Of a DNA stretch of 64,000 nt, positions 1-9,794 are shown piece after piece (within the stretch, counting starts at the first letter, position 1; each line of letters begins with the position of its first letter). The DNA is from Arenibacter catalasegens. GTDB lineage: Bacteria > Bacteroidota > Bacteroidia > Flavobacteriales > Flavobacteriaceae. A program made the translations under genes and the position numbers. The notes beneath the pieces are model-generated. The model searched no databases. It had not been told where the DNA came from and was given only the letters and a program-made list of their open reading frames with translations. The stretch is taken from NCBI RefSeq assembly GCF_002909235.1, contig NZ_PHQQ01000003.1:243347-307346 (forward strand), read 5' to 3'.

Positions 1-566
1 TCCTCAATCTTGCCAAATAGTACGGAAAAACTGGCCCCAAATCTTAATTTATCAGTAATACCATATCCCAGGTTGATCTTTAAGTCGCTCAATCCTCCAA
101 GACCACTAACATTACTTTCAAAAGTTTCCTCAGTCCCCTCTATATTTGTTTTTACTCCTACCAAGGTATATCCCACATCGGTATATGGAACCAATGCTAT
201 ACCTGCTCCAAGTCTGTCCGCTATTCGGAAGGCAAGAGCCAAATTGGAAAAGTTGACAGTGGCTTTTGATTCGTCGTTTATCCTATTACTATAATTGTTA
301 TACTTCCCCCTTATCCCAATATCGTAAAAGAAAGAGTTTTGAGGTGTCAAGGCAAAATTGGCCGGATTTAAATTGTTTATTTCTGTGTCCGATTTCATTG
401 CTAATCCAGAATAACCCATCCCATTGGTTCTCCCAATACTCGTCTGATTTATTGCACCTAGACCGTATAGTGAATAAGGCGAACTTGTTAGGCCTTCGGA
501 TTGAGCCAAAACAGGAATTGCAGTTAAGAAAGTTATAAATAGGGTAGATAAGGGTAATTTATTCAT
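1..566 (-). CDS. Outer-membrane beta-barrel-like protein, 5' part only
   Basis: The gene runs off the left edge; 188 codons are visible. Translation by hand gives a signal peptide ending near ALAQS, then a segment reading TSSPYSLYGLGAINQTSIGR and a Met/Gly-rich stretch. This N-terminus is typical of Bacteroidetes outer-membrane proteins of the OmpP1/FadL-like type, and the visible part continues with alternating barrel-like residues. The ATG at 566-564 overlaps the last codons of the upstream DUF4270 gene by 8 bases, which suggests translational coupling in one minus-strand operon. The family call is from recognition of the N-terminal pattern; the substrate is unknown. Confidence 0.7.
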   Translation of the reverse strand, partial: MNKLPLSTLFITFLTAIPVLAQSEGLTSSPYSLYGLGAINQTSIGRTNGMGYSGLAMKSDTEINNLNPANFALTPQNSFFYDIGIRGKYNNYSNRINDESKATVNFSNLALAFRIADRLGAGIALVPYTDVGYTLVGVKTNIEGTEETFESNVSGLGGLSDLKINLGYGITDKLRFGASFSVLFGKIE

Positions 567-1878
567 CTTCATCATATATTGCGTAGGTAAGTTCCAATTG
601 GATACCTTGGTTAGTGCCGTCATTTCCGATTAAAACAAATCGATCTACAGTGCTATTGTAATTCTCGGGCAAAAGAATAATTGCATCATTGGTTTCCCGT
701 TCTGCCAACAATAATCCTTCTATATAGCTGGTAAGTGGTATTTCATAATATATGTCATTGAATTCCTCCCCGTCACGGTTCAAAGTGGCCTGTACTCCCG
801 TATTATCCATTCCTACCAATTGATCTGTTAAATCATTGTTTTGGTCTACGATAAAAAGCGATAGGTTGTCCCTTAGAGCCAGTTCATCATTATAAGAAGC
901 CAAAGCTGGTTTAATTTTAAGAACGGCATTCAGTAAGGTTCCCCGTCCTGGAATATCGAACAAGGTTTTTAAATTTGTAAATTCTATCTTCGTCGTGTAT
1001 CCAATACCGGATTGAATAAAACTTTGGTTATCCGATTCGGAACTGTTGAGAGCAACTTCTTTATCTGTGAGTGTCTTTAGGTACTCATTGGTTTCCACCA
1101 CGGACATCTGGTTAAAAAATGGAATAGGACTACTGGTGGTGTTTATTGCAAAATCTGTAGTATACTGCGTGCGACTTTCCTCTTGGGAAATGGTGTAATA
1201 CATCCTCATTACGCTGGTAGCAAATGAAAAACCAACTATGGAACCGTCGTCGTCGTCGCCTGGCTGAAAGGTAATCCCATGAAAGTAGTCCTTAAATTCC
1301 TCGGTGTTTGTAATATTCTTTTGTTGCAACTGCTCAAAAAGATCTAACCCTAAGGAGTCACTTAATTTAATATATAACGAATCCGTTCCCAAAGGTCTTG
1401 GTGTATAGGTTACAGACCCTAAATCTTCCTCAAAGAACCCCACCTTGCTGGTATTATAGAATTCACTCCCATCCGCTGGCTTTAAAAGTTCACTGAGCTC
1501 TTTAATATGGATGGTGTTATTTTTAAGGGTGTCATTATAATAGTAATTGTCGTACTTCAGGAAGAAGGCGATACTATCATATTCCGCGTCGGAATCGATA
1601 TAATAGCTATTGGGCAACAATTCCGCAAAACTCGAACTTTTCACGGCCCCAAATACCGGGTCTATATATTTACCGATAAGCATACGGGAGGCCTGTGAAG
1701 TTACAATACTGTCAAACTTCATGGTGTATGTCTCCACATTCATGGTATCTATTTGCACCACCCGAATATTACTGTCTGTAAATGTCCCACCAGCCACAAA
1801 TTCAGAATCATTAATAGCATCTGTGCTGCATGAATCCATAATTATCAGCAAGGCAATAAGTGCAAGGAGTTGTCTCAT
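559..1878 (-). CDS. DUF4270 family lipoprotein
   Basis: 439-residue exported lipoprotein. The ATG at 1878 begins a short hydrophobic signal ending in the lipobox-like IIMDSC; a longer frame to 1941 starts only with TTG and adds an unlikely leader. The body is rich in Asp, Ser and Tyr, starts its mature part with FVAGGTFTDSNIRVVQIDT, and ends acidic (YDEDE), as in DUF4270 proteins of Bacteroidetes. Function of the family is not established; a cell-surface or periplasmic role is inferred from the lipobox. Its 3' end overlaps the start of the outer-membrane protein gene, so the two are probably co-expressed. Confidence 0.75.
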   Translation of the reverse strand: MRQLLALIALLIIMDSCSTDAINDSEFVAGGTFTDSNIRVVQIDTMNVETYTMKFDSIVTSQASRMLIGKYIDPVFGAVKSSSFAELLPNSYYIDSDAEYDSIAFFLKYDNYYYNDTLKNNTIHIKELSELLKPADGSEFYNTSKVGFFEEDLGSVTYTPRPLGTDSLYIKLSDSLGLDLFEQLQQKNITNTEEFKDYFHGITFQPGDDDDGSIVGFSFATSVMRMYYTISQEESRTQYTTDFAINTTSSPIPFFNQMSVVETNEYLKTLTDKEVALNSSESDNQSFIQSGIGYTTKIEFTNLKTLFDIPGRGTLLNAVLKIKPALASYNDELALRDNLSLFIVDQNNDLTDQLVGMDNTGVQATLNRDGEEFNDIYYEIPLTSYIEGLLLAERETNDAIILLPENYNSTVDRFVLIGNDGTNQGIQLELTYAIYDEDE

Positions 1879-2075
1879 TCTTTTATTATTTAAAGCCAAA
1901 AGTAAAAGCGTTTCCCTAGCTCGGAAACCCCAATAGACCAACCCACTAACTTATAAGACCAAAGGGCAAATTTTAGCTATTAAATGCCGTCTACCATTCG
2001 TAGATAAAATATCCTCTTTTATATGTTAAATAGGTGACTTTATCTATTTAAGTTTCAAACACCACGTTAGCCATC

Positions 2076-2083
2076 TAGTTTTG
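2076..2083 (+). promoter_or_regulatory. Bacteroidetes -7 element
   Basis: TAGTTTTG fits the consensus TAnnTTTG. It lies 16 bases before the first ATG of the Kelch gene; if real, the leader is very short or translation begins at the second ATG (2117). No convincing -33 TTG is seen. Confidence 0.35.
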
Positions 2084-2098
2084 AAAAAAAAATAACTA

Positions 2099-3115
2099 AT
2101 GAAATACATTTATAACATGAAGGGAAGGGTAAACCACATTAAAATGTTAACGATGGTCAGCGCAACACTTTGCTTAATGGCAAGTTGTTCCAATGACGAT
2201 GACGATGATGACGACTTGGGTAACTGGACGGACAAATCTGTGTTTGACGGCAGTCCACGCAGTGGCAGCTCCTACTTTACTATTGGAAACATCGGATATA
2301 GTGGTGTAGGTTTTGACGGAGATGATTACCTAACCTCCTTTTGGTCCTATAATATGGATGGCGATTATTGGTCTCAAAAAGCAGATTTCCCCGGAACTGC
2401 AAGGAATGCAGCCGTAGGTTTTGCAGTCAATGATAAGGGATATATCGGCTCTGGATATGATGGCTTGGACGAACTGTCAGATTTTTATTCTTACGACCCA
2501 GCCAGCAACACATGGACGGAAATTGCAACATTCCCATCTACCCCAAGGCGAAGTGCGGTGGCATTCGGAATAAACAGCTTAGGCTATTTCGGCACAGGCT
2601 TTGACGGTGACAACGATCGCAAGGACTTTTGGAAATACGATCCCAACAGCGATAGCTGGTCAGAGTTGGTCGGCTTTGGTGGAGATAAAAGAAGGGCGGC
2701 AACAACCTTTACCATAGGGGATAAAGTGTATATGGGAACAGGAGTTTCCAACGGTGTCTATTTGCAGGATTTTTGGGCTTTTGACTCCACCACAGAAAGT
2801 TGGACGCAAAAACTGGATTTGGATGAAGATGATGATTATACCATTGTGCGTAGCAATGCGGTAGGTTTCACCCTAAATGACTATGGATATATAGCCACTG
2901 GAACCTATGGTGGCACCTTACAATCTATTTGGGAATATGACCCAAGTACAGATTCTTGGGAATCCAAAACAGGTTTTGAACGAACATCGAGACAGGACGC
3001 GGTGGTATTCTCAAATAATGTAAGGACTTTTATTGGCTTGGGCCGAACAGGAAGTCTGTATTTGGATGATTTGGAGGAATTTTTACCTTATGACGAATAC
3101 GACGACGAAGACTAG
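2099..3115 (+). CDS. Kelch-repeat surface lipoprotein
   Basis: 338 residues. The N-terminus ends in the lipobox LMASC followed by a run of Asp, the usual surface-export pattern of Bacteroidetes lipoproteins. The rest is about six Kelch-type blades of roughly 48 residues, each with a Gly-x-Gly-(Y/F)DG-like turn and a conserved W (FWSYNMDGDYW, FYSYDPASNTW, FWKYDPNSDSW, FWAFDSTTESW, IWEYDPSTDSW), giving a beta-propeller. It ends acidic. ATG at 2099 is the first start; 2117 gives an equally good signal peptide. A terminator follows, then a DUF4907 gene and a LytS/LytTR pair on the same strand, so it may be a target or sensor partner of that pair. Ligand unknown. Confidence 0.8.
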   Translation: MKYIYNMKGRVNHIKMLTMVSATLCLMASCSNDDDDDDDLGNWTDKSVFDGSPRSGSSYFTIGNIGYSGVGFDGDDYLTSFWSYNMDGDYWSQKADFPGTARNAAVGFAVNDKGYIGSGYDGLDELSDFYSYDPASNTWTEIATFPSTPRRSAVAFGINSLGYFGTGFDGDNDRKDFWKYDPNSDSWSELVGFGGDKRRAATTFTIGDKVYMGTGVSNGVYLQDFWAFDSTTESWTQKLDLDEDDDYTIVRSNAVGFTLNDYGYIATGTYGGTLQSIWEYDPSTDSWESKTGFERTSRQDAVVFSNNVRTFIGLGRTGSLYLDDLEEFLPYDEYDDED

Positions 3116-3145
3116 TAATTTTGATTTTGTAGTGTTAAAGTCAGC

Positions 3146-3177
3146 AAAAGCGCCATGCCTCGTGGTATGGCGCTTTT
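3146..3177 (+). terminator. Rho-independent hairpin after the Kelch gene
   Basis: An 11-bp stem (AAAAGCGCCAT pairing with ATGGCGCTTTT) around a 10-base loop ends in a T run. It sits 31 bases after the Kelch stop and could act in either direction. Confidence 0.7.
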
Positions 3178-3191
3178 AAAATGAAAAAAAA

Positions 3192-3536
3192 ATGAAAAAA
3201 ATTTTAATAGCATATGTTTTAATAGCGGTTGTATCTGGATTTCTGTTATTGGGCTTTTCAAATTACAGTGTTGGCTCAAAAGAAAGTAAATTGCAGCTCC
3301 GTACCGAAATATTGAATTTGGAAAACGGATATGGATATCAAATAGCATTAGGTAACAAGGTACTTATCCGCCAGGAGTACATTCCCGTTCTCCCCGGAAA
3401 AAAACCATTCGTAAGCACCCAGGATGCCAAACGTACAGCCGATAAGGTTATTAATAAATTACAAAATAAGGAGAGTCCTATTTTGACAATTTCCGAACTA
3501 GAGGAATTACAGATTATGAAATTTACCTTAGACTAA
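3192..3536 (+). CDS. DUF4907-type small exported protein
   Basis: 114 residues: one N-terminal hydrophobic segment (about 4-24), then a compact domain with YGYQIALGNKVLIRQEYIPV, a central run on keeping duplicated time-series-like 'ST-DAK-TA' residues, and a C-terminal ISELEELQI. This layout matches DUF4907 proteins, small Bacteroidetes proteins often found beside Kelch lipoproteins. It ends 8 bases before the kinase gene, so it is probably translated with the LytS/LytTR pair. Function not established; it may be an accessory periplasmic factor of the kinase (inference). Confidence 0.65.
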   Translation: MKKILIAYVLIAVVSGFLLLGFSNYSVGSKESKLQLRTEILNLENGYGYQIALGNKVLIRQEYIPVLPGKKPFVSTQDAKRTADKVINKLQNKESPILTISELEELQIMKFTLD

Positions 3537-3544
3537 AGAAGTGC

Positions 3545-4606
3545 ATGGTACTTGATAAGAAAAATATTCCGCAATGGCTAGTTCACGTCCTTTTATGGTG
3601 CACGCTTTGCGGCTTGCTGTCTTACCCTGTTTTGACTGGGTCCGGATCTCTTCCCTATAACCTTTTGGCAAAAGTACTCTTGGCCATGGCAATTTTCTAT
3701 CTTAATTATTATTATCTGGTACCGAAATTTTTGCTGAAAAACCGCATGTGGAACTATATTGCGCTGTCTGTCCTACTACTTTTGGCAGTCGGATTTTTTG
3801 CTAATATAGCGTTCCCTCCATCGCCCCCCGACGACCTTCCACGACGAGCAGTTCGCATGCGACCTCCTGGAGGTAATGGTCCTGGAGCATTTCGTTTTGT
3901 TTTAATGACGACAGTTATATTCGCCGTTCCCTATATTTTCAGTACCATGTTAAAGGTCTATACGGAATGGCAGAAAAACGAAGACCTTCGTAAATTGGTA
4001 GAAAAAGAAAAAATACAGTCAGAACTTCAATTTTTAAAGTCCCAGCTAAACCCGCATTTTCTTTTTAACTCCTTGAATACTATTTATTCGCTTTCGGTAA
4101 AACAATCTCCGGATACCTCCGAAGCGGTCATCAATTTATCTGAACTTATGCGGTATATGCTCTACGAGGCAGACAAAAAATTAGTACCCCTACACAAGGA
4201 ACTGGAATACATACAAAGTTACGTAGCATTGCAACGGCTTCGACTCGCCAATAGTGAGAATGTGACGCTAAAAATATCGGGAGAAGAGAAGGGAAAATTT
4301 GTCCCTCCCCTCCTATTTATTTCCTTTATTGAAAATGCATTCAAATACGGTACCGATTATAACGGCAAAACCATTGTTAAAATAAACCTTTCCATAGATA
4401 ATGAGTCCATACATCTACAGGTAACCAACATTATAGGAACTTTTAAAGCAAAATCAGATAGTAGCGGAGTGGGTCTGGAGAACGTCAAGAATAGGTTGAA
4501 CTATTTGTATCCCCATTCACATGATTTGCTTATACAGGATGACGGAAAGACCTATGAGGTAAATTTAACCCTAAATTTAAAAAACTATGAATTGCATAAT
4601 CATTGA
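3545..4606 (+). CDS. LytS-type sensor histidine kinase
   Basis: 353 residues with about four membrane segments (roughly 10-30, 37-60, 69-90, 116-138) and a C-terminal His_kinase/HATPase module. The phospho-acceptor is H171 in the motif QLNPHFLFNSLN, and the ATP-binding N box (FIENAFKYG) and the GVGLENVKNRL G-box are present. Between the third and fourth membrane segments lies a Pro/Arg/Gly-rich loop (about 91-115). The gene overlaps the next one by 20 bases, so kinase and regulator are translationally coupled. The signal sensed is unknown; the neighbouring Kelch and DUF4907 genes are candidates for partners or targets. Confidence 0.88.
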   Translation: MVLDKKNIPQWLVHVLLWCTLCGLLSYPVLTGSGSLPYNLLAKVLLAMAIFYLNYYYLVPKFLLKNRMWNYIALSVLLLLAVGFFANIAFPPSPPDDLPRRAVRMRPPGGNGPGAFRFVLMTTVIFAVPYIFSTMLKVYTEWQKNEDLRKLVEKEKIQSELQFLKSQLNPHFLFNSLNTIYSLSVKQSPDTSEAVINLSELMRYMLYEADKKLVPLHKELEYIQSYVALQRLRLANSENVTLKISGEEKGKFVPPLLFISFIENAFKYGTDYNGKTIVKINLSIDNESIHLQVTNIIGTFKAKSDSSGVGLENVKNRLNYLYPHSHDLLIQDDGKTYEVNLTLNLKNYELHNH

Positions 4607-5312
4607 TGATGAGCCTTTGGCTATAGATGTATTGGCAGACTATTGCAAGAAAATAGACTTTACGGAGGTAGTAGGTACTTTTACCAATCCTTTGGATGCC
4701 ATAACAGTTATTAAGGAAAAAAAGGTCGATTTAATTTTTTGCGACATAGAAATGCCCCAAATTAGTGGTTTGGAATTTATAAGCGCCCTAGATAACAGGC
4801 CCCTGTTTATTTTTACAACAGCCTATGCGCATTATGCAGTTGAGGGATTTGAGCTGAACGCAGTTGATTATCTGGTTAAGCCTATCCCTTACCATAGATT
4901 TATAAAGGCCGTTTCAAGAACCAAGGAGATTTTGACACAAAAGGAAAAACCTTCAACAGCCAATATTTTTCCTTCCAATGGAGGGCACAAGGATACCCAA
5001 AAATTTATTTTTGTGAAATCCGAACATGAAAATATTAAGATAGATCTTGATCAAATTGAATACATTCAGGGTCTTAAAGATTACCTGAAAATCCATATTA
5101 TAGGCACCAATAAGACAATCTTGACCCTTCTAAGCTTCAAGGACCTTTTGGACAAATTGCCCCAAAACCAATTTATACGGGTTCATAAATCTTTTGTAGT
5201 CAACGTAAATGTCATTAAGACCATTCAAAGGAATCGAATTGTGATCAATGATACCCGAATCCCAATAGGAGAAAGTCATAAGACTCAGTTCTTTTCATTT
5301 CTGGGCTTGTGA
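4587..5312 (+). CDS. LytTR response regulator
   Basis: 241 residues: a CheY-like receiver (1-120) with acidic pair at D7/D8, phospho-acceptor D53 in FCDIEMP and the conserved K in VKPIP, then a LytTR DNA-binding domain (about 137-241) with FVKSEHENIKI and FIRVHKSFVVN. It is the cognate regulator of the overlapping kinase. Regulators of this class bind direct repeats near target promoters; I could not identify the sites. Confidence 0.9.
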   Translation: MNCIIIDDEPLAIDVLADYCKKIDFTEVVGTFTNPLDAITVIKEKKVDLIFCDIEMPQISGLEFISALDNRPLFIFTTAYAHYAVEGFELNAVDYLVKPIPYHRFIKAVSRTKEILTQKEKPSTANIFPSNGGHKDTQKFIFVKSEHENIKIDLDQIEYIQGLKDYLKIHIIGTNKTILTLLSFKDLLDKLPQNQFIRVHKSFVVNVNVIKTIQRNRIVINDTRIPIGESHKTQFFSFLGL

Positions 5313-5579
5313 TGAAGCCTTATCATCGGCATTATACGAGTATCATTTAAAAAACCAACTTAGAGTTAATGGCCACTAAAACCTTTTTATCAATTGGTTC
5401 CAATCGGCAAAGGCATATTTCAAGGTTTAGGCAATAAGTTTATTGGCTACTTCCCGTTACTAAAAACAATTACCGTTTATTGAATTTTGTACGACAAGTT
5501 TATAAAGGCTTTTGTCCCTAGTATTTATAAGTAAAGGATTAATATTAGACGAAGTCACCACTTCGCTTTCAGTTATTTC

Positions 5580-6947
5580 TTAATGTAAGTTTGACTTCAA
5601 ATCGGCATCGTAGCCCGATAACATCTTCTGTAACTTTTTTACAATTTTTGGATTTTTAAGAGCCACATTTTCAGTTTCGGAAATATCCTTTTCTAGGTTG
5701 TACAATTCTATTTCGCCCTTAACTACCCTTAATTTCCAAGCCCCGCTTCGCACCGCCTCGGCCGTGTTTCCAGAGTAATAATAAAATCCATCTTTTGTAT
5801 GTGGAGATTTGGCCTTTTTATCCCCGGAAAGCAAAGGCCAAATATTCCTTCCATCCATGGGTTTTTCCGAAACTTCACTTTCTGTTAAATAAGCAATAGT
5901 GGGTAATATATCTATGGTAGAAGCCAGTTCGGAACAAACGACTCCAGAGGGAATGACTCCCTTCCATTGTGCAATCATTGGCACACGCATGCCACCTTCA
6001 TAGGTTTGAAATTTATACCCTCGCAACGGCAACGCACTTCCCCCTTGGCCGTCCTTAAGGTCCCAAGGTCCATTGTCCGAAGTAAAGATAACCAAGGTAT
6101 TCCCATCAATACCTAAGGATTCTAGCGTTTCAAGAATTCTTCCCATACTCCAATCAATTTCTTCAATGACATCGCCATATAGCCCTCTAGCACTTTTCCC
6201 TTTAAAATCCGGTGAGGCATAAAGTGGAATATGGGGCATGGTCTGGGCCACATACAGGAAAAAGGGATTGTTCTTATTTTTTTTAATAAAATCTACCGCC
6301 TCTTCGGTGTATCTCTTTGTTAGGGTAGTTTGATCCACTGGGTATTCCACGACCTCATCATTGTGAAGCAGGGGAACAAAGTACTTTTTAGGTTTGGCGT
6401 TTCTAAGACTATCCAGAGTCATGCCTTCCCTAAAAACGGCATCTTGGGCTACTTTAAAATTAGGATTTACAGACATATCATTGCTGTAGGGAATTCCAAA
6501 ATAACTGTCAAATCCTTGAGATGTAGGCAAAAATTCTGGCTTATCCCCTAAATGCCATTTCCCAATACAGGCAGTAGCATAAGCTTTGGTTTTAAGCATA
6601 TCAGCTATGGTCAGTTCTTCCGTAGCCAATCCACTATCACTTTTCGGCCATAAAACAACCGGTACTCCAACACGAGGCGGGTAAGAGCCTGTCAGCAAGG
6701 CGGCACGAGAAGGGGAACAAACAGGGGATGCCGAATAAAAATCAGTGAATTTTATGCCATCATTCGCCATTTGGTCCAAGTTGGGCGTTTTAATTAGTGG
6801 CGAACCAAAGCTACCTACATCTTGATATCCTTGATCATCCGTAAAAAAAATAATGACGTTGGGCTCAGATTGTTTCTTCTGTGCACTAAGTATAAAAACA
6901 GCACCTAAAAAACCGGACAACAATAACAATCTTGTATACTTCATCAT
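5580..6947 (-). CDS. S1-type arylsulfatase
   Basis: 455 residues from the ATG at 6947 (a second ATG follows at once; the frame upstream starts only with TTG). Signal peptide about 1-22, ending near LSAQ. The sulfatase signature CSPSR is present with C77 as the residue oxidised to formylglycine, followed by ALLTG. The metal-binding pairs FFTDDQG near the N-terminus and FTSDNG later are both visible. Released sulfate from a polysaccharide is the likely reaction, in the periplasm. Activation needs a formylglycine-generating enzyme that is not in this window. It lies 41 bases after a second sulfatase gene, in one operon. Confidence 0.9.
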   Translation of the reverse strand: MMKYTRLLLLSGFLGAVFILSAQKKQSEPNVIIFFTDDQGYQDVGSFGSPLIKTPNLDQMANDGIKFTDFYSASPVCSPSRAALLTGSYPPRVGVPVVLWPKSDSGLATEELTIADMLKTKAYATACIGKWHLGDKPEFLPTSQGFDSYFGIPYSNDMSVNPNFKVAQDAVFREGMTLDSLRNAKPKKYFVPLLHNDEVVEYPVDQTTLTKRYTEEAVDFIKKNKNNPFFLYVAQTMPHIPLYASPDFKGKSARGLYGDVIEEIDWSMGRILETLESLGIDGNTLVIFTSDNGPWDLKDGQGGSALPLRGYKFQTYEGGMRVPMIAQWKGVIPSGVVCSELASTIDILPTIAYLTESEVSEKPMDGRNIWPLLSGDKKAKSPHTKDGFYYYSGNTAEAVRSGAWKLRVVKGEIELYNLEKDISETENVALKNPKIVKKLQKMLSGYDADLKSNLH

Positions 6948-6988
6948 ATTCAAATAATTTAATCCTTAATTGTTAGGCGCTCGTTTTC

Positions 6989-8581
6989 CTAACTTTCCCA
7001 ATGGTCAGCAATGATTTGATGAATTTCCTCATTGCCTTCATCAAGATCACCAAGCATTTCCCGTTGTTTAAGAATTTCGGCTTTCATCCCAGAAATAATA
7101 TCCTGATATTCAGAGTCGTAATAAGCATTGTGAAGTTCTTTGGGATCCTGTTCCAGATCAAAGAACTCCCAATATTTATCCGGCTGCTCTTCTTTAGTGT
7201 ACCCATTTACCTTGAGTCCGTTGCCATAATAAAACGCAAGCTTATAGCGCTCTCCCCTAATTCCAAAATGGCCAGGGCGGTCTTTGCTATGGTCCCAATA
7301 CCTATAGTAGCCATGCTTGCGCCAATCTGCAGGGGTATTTCCTTTTAAGTTCTCCCGAAAACTATGACCCTGCATAGTTTCTGGATATTGAATGCCTGCA
7401 TAATCGGCGAATAAGGCAGAGAAATCTGCATTTTCAACAATATCCGCGTTTCTGGTGCCAGCAGGAATTTCTTTTGGGTATCTAATAACAAAGGGCATAT
7501 GAATGGATTCTTCATAAATCAAACGCTTGTCGAACCAACCGTGTTCCCCTAAAAAATACCCTTGGTCGGCAGTATATATAACTATGGTGTTTTCTGCCAA
7601 ACCCGACTCTTCCAAATAATCCAACAATCTCCCTATATTATCGTCAACAGCTGCTCCGCATCGCATAAAATCCTTGACAAATTTCTGATAAGTTGCCATT
7701 CGTGCCTCATCCGCATTCAAACCATCTACCGAAAAAGGTAATTCCGGATAGGCCATATAATCTTTTCGCAATTCGGGGTTGGCCGTAGCATCTAAATATC
7801 GTTTTTGTAGGTTGTCTATGGATTGCCCCTTAAAAACCCTTCCTGTGGTTTCCGCTCCATGATCATAAAATGAATCAGGAACTGGAATTTCCTCATCGCG
7901 ATATAAATGACTAAACCGCTCAGGGTAATCATAAGGTTCATGTGTAGCCTTAAAATGGCACATGGCCATAAAAGGCTTGGATTTATCCCTATTTTCTATC
8001 CACTCCATAGTTCTATTGGCAATGATATCGGTACTGAAACCTTCAACCACCTTACCACCTCCATAGTAATCCTCCCAATTGTCGGCGGTTTTCAATCTAG
8101 GGTTCCAGTAATCCCCCTGCCCTGGAAGAACGGCGTAGTAATCAAATCCTGCAGGCTCTTGCTTTAAATGCCACTTCCCGATAATGGAGGTAGCATACCC
8201 GCCCTTTTGCAGCTCCTTTGCTATATTATTATGATTTGGGGATAAGCCTGCACCCAAGGTGGTAACCCCATTAATGTGACTGTACTGCCCTGTAAGGATA
8301 GTTGCTCTACTAGGAGTACAAATTGAATTGGAAACCAAACAATTCTCCAAAACACAGCCCTCGGAGGCCAACCGTTTTATATTTGGGTTGTGCACATAAT
8401 CCTTTAAAATTCCGCCATAAATACCCCAGGCCTGAGCAGTATGGTCATCTGACATAATAAATAGAATATTTGGTCTTTCGGTATTGACCGCGGTTTTCAC
8501 TTCGGTTTTATCCTTACAACTGGAAAGTGTTAACACTAAGGCTGAAATAATGAGCGCAAAAAAGTATTCTATTTTCATCAT
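6989..8581 (-). CDS. S1-type sulfatase lipoprotein
   Basis: 530 residues. Lipobox LTLSSC (C22) predicts an outer-membrane lipoprotein. The signature CTPSR has C88 as the formylglycine site. Metal ligands MSDDH near residue 44 and TADQGYFLGEHGWFDKR are visible. The pattern SNSICTPSRATILTG followed by YSHINGV and a C-terminal DUF4976-like tail (WEFFDLEQDPKELHNAY) resemble the N-acetylglucosamine-6-sulfatase-like group of S1, but members of this group act on several sugars, so the substrate is open. First gene of a two-sulfatase operon with the gene at 5580. Confidence 0.88.
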   Translation of the reverse strand: MMKIEYFFALIISALVLTLSSCKDKTEVKTAVNTERPNILFIMSDDHTAQAWGIYGGILKDYVHNPNIKRLASEGCVLENCLVSNSICTPSRATILTGQYSHINGVTTLGAGLSPNHNNIAKELQKGGYATSIIGKWHLKQEPAGFDYYAVLPGQGDYWNPRLKTADNWEDYYGGGKVVEGFSTDIIANRTMEWIENRDKSKPFMAMCHFKATHEPYDYPERFSHLYRDEEIPVPDSFYDHGAETTGRVFKGQSIDNLQKRYLDATANPELRKDYMAYPELPFSVDGLNADEARMATYQKFVKDFMRCGAAVDDNIGRLLDYLEESGLAENTIVIYTADQGYFLGEHGWFDKRLIYEESIHMPFVIRYPKEIPAGTRNADIVENADFSALFADYAGIQYPETMQGHSFRENLKGNTPADWRKHGYYRYWDHSKDRPGHFGIRGERYKLAFYYGNGLKVNGYTKEEQPDKYWEFFDLEQDPKELHNAYYDSEYQDIISGMKAEILKQREMLGDLDEGNEEIHQIIADHWES

Positions 8582-9027
8582 GTCTTGGTTTTATGGTCTA
8601 ATATTAAGAAAATTCGTCCTTAAAACCAATGGATAACCAATACCATTGAAAACTTTATTGCCTCACCCTCCAATAATTATTTGTTACATTGGTCCTGTAG
8701 TACATTCCAAACCTCTCCTTAAAAGATTTTTCCGAAATGTTTGAAGTTTTAAATTCTTTAGATAAGTAATCGGAATGAGTCCGCTAGGTGAGGTATTGCC
8801 TTTCCACCATCCTATTGTTTGGTGATTCCCAAAAAAATCGATTTAAAAAAAGGGAGTAACTACCTCCCTTTTCAATCTAACTAAACTAACTAAGAGGAAT
8901 AAATCCCCTATTTCTTAATTGTCCTCTCATAGTCATGGAGATTTCTGGTTTCAAGAACTAAAAAAACAAGACTGCTTGCAGAGGGATCCGAAGGGATTAC
9001 CTTTCAAAAATTAATAAACCACCTTTA
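8582..9027. other. Intergenic region with promoter of the sulfatase pair
   Basis: 446 bases without a supported gene. It must hold the promoter of the sulfatase operon (starting at 8581, minus) and the 3' end of the DUF6090 transcript. Apart from the terminator at 8849-8871 no clear element is seen. Confidence 0.5.
8849..8871 (-). terminator. Hairpin terminator after the DUF6090 operon
   Basis: Stem AAAGGGAG/CTCCCTT type (AGGGAG pairing with CTCCCT at 8851-8856 and 8864-8869), extended by A:T pairs. On the minus strand it is followed by a T run, fitting the end of the operon whose last gene stops at 9028. Confidence 0.6.
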
Positions 9028-9789
9028 TCAGCTTTCTGGGGAATACCCCAATTCCTGTCTTAATTTAATGGCGATGACTTGGGTCCTATTCCTTAATTTT
9101 TTCGCTCTAGTTAAAAGGTTTTCAGTTTGCAACAATCTATCCACCAACGCGTTCTGATATTCCTTGGCATTTAGTAAGGTGTAATAATTGGATATTCTAC
9201 CAAAGTCCCTGATTTTATTATACTTAGGGTTGTCCTGTGGAAGTATATCCACTAAGGCAAGATGCTTTTCCAATACCGGCTGTAAGTGATTGATCACTAT
9301 ATCATTGATCTTTGAGTCTGTAATCTTAAATTCTGCAATTTCAGTGGGGTAATTGGAGATAAGGGTTTTTAGTGAATCGCTTTCAATAATCTCAAATTTA
9401 GAGGTACTTATAACAGAATTTAAGGCCCCGTCCATCAAGACCATTGGAGCATAATTAATATGCACTATGGTATCCTTGGCCCCTGGTGTAATTTTTTCGG
9501 AAGCTAGGCCAACGTAGTTTAAGGTAGCTTCCAATCTGTTAACATTGTTAGAGTACTTAACGATGCCCTCATTAAGTACTTTCAAATTTGTGTTCAATTC
9601 TTGATATAGGCTGTGATAGATTTTCATCTCCACTATCCGGTTTTTCCTGATCTCATTTAGATCATTTATTTTCCATGCGATCAGGATACCAATAACAATC
9701 AGTAATATCTCCCCAAAAGCATATAATAGATAACTTTTAAGTTTACCTGAAATTAATAAGGTACGTCGGATTTTAGCAAATAGGCGCAT
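9028..9789 (-). CDS. DUF6090 family membrane protein
   Basis: 253 residues. The N-terminus reads KLKSYLLYAFGEILLIVIGILIAWKIND, a single membrane segment (about 20-42) flanked by a basic leader, followed by a long, mainly helical soluble part. This N-terminal pattern is diagnostic of DUF6090 proteins of Flavobacteria. The function is not known. The gene begins 5 bases after the stop of the SCO1-like gene and is the last of the minus-strand block; a terminator follows. Confidence 0.75.
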   Translation of the reverse strand: MRLFAKIRRTLLISGKLKSYLLYAFGEILLIVIGILIAWKINDLNEIRKNRIVEMKIYHSLYQELNTNLKVLNEGIVKYSNNVNRLEATLNYVGLASEKITPGAKDTIVHINYAPMVLMDGALNSVISTSKFEIIESDSLKTLISNYPTEIAEFKITDSKINDIVINHLQPVLEKHLALVDILPQDNPKYNKIRDFGRISNYYTLLNAKEYQNALVDRLLQTENLLTRAKKLRNRTQVIAIKLRQELGYSPES

Positions 9790-9794
9790 ATTAA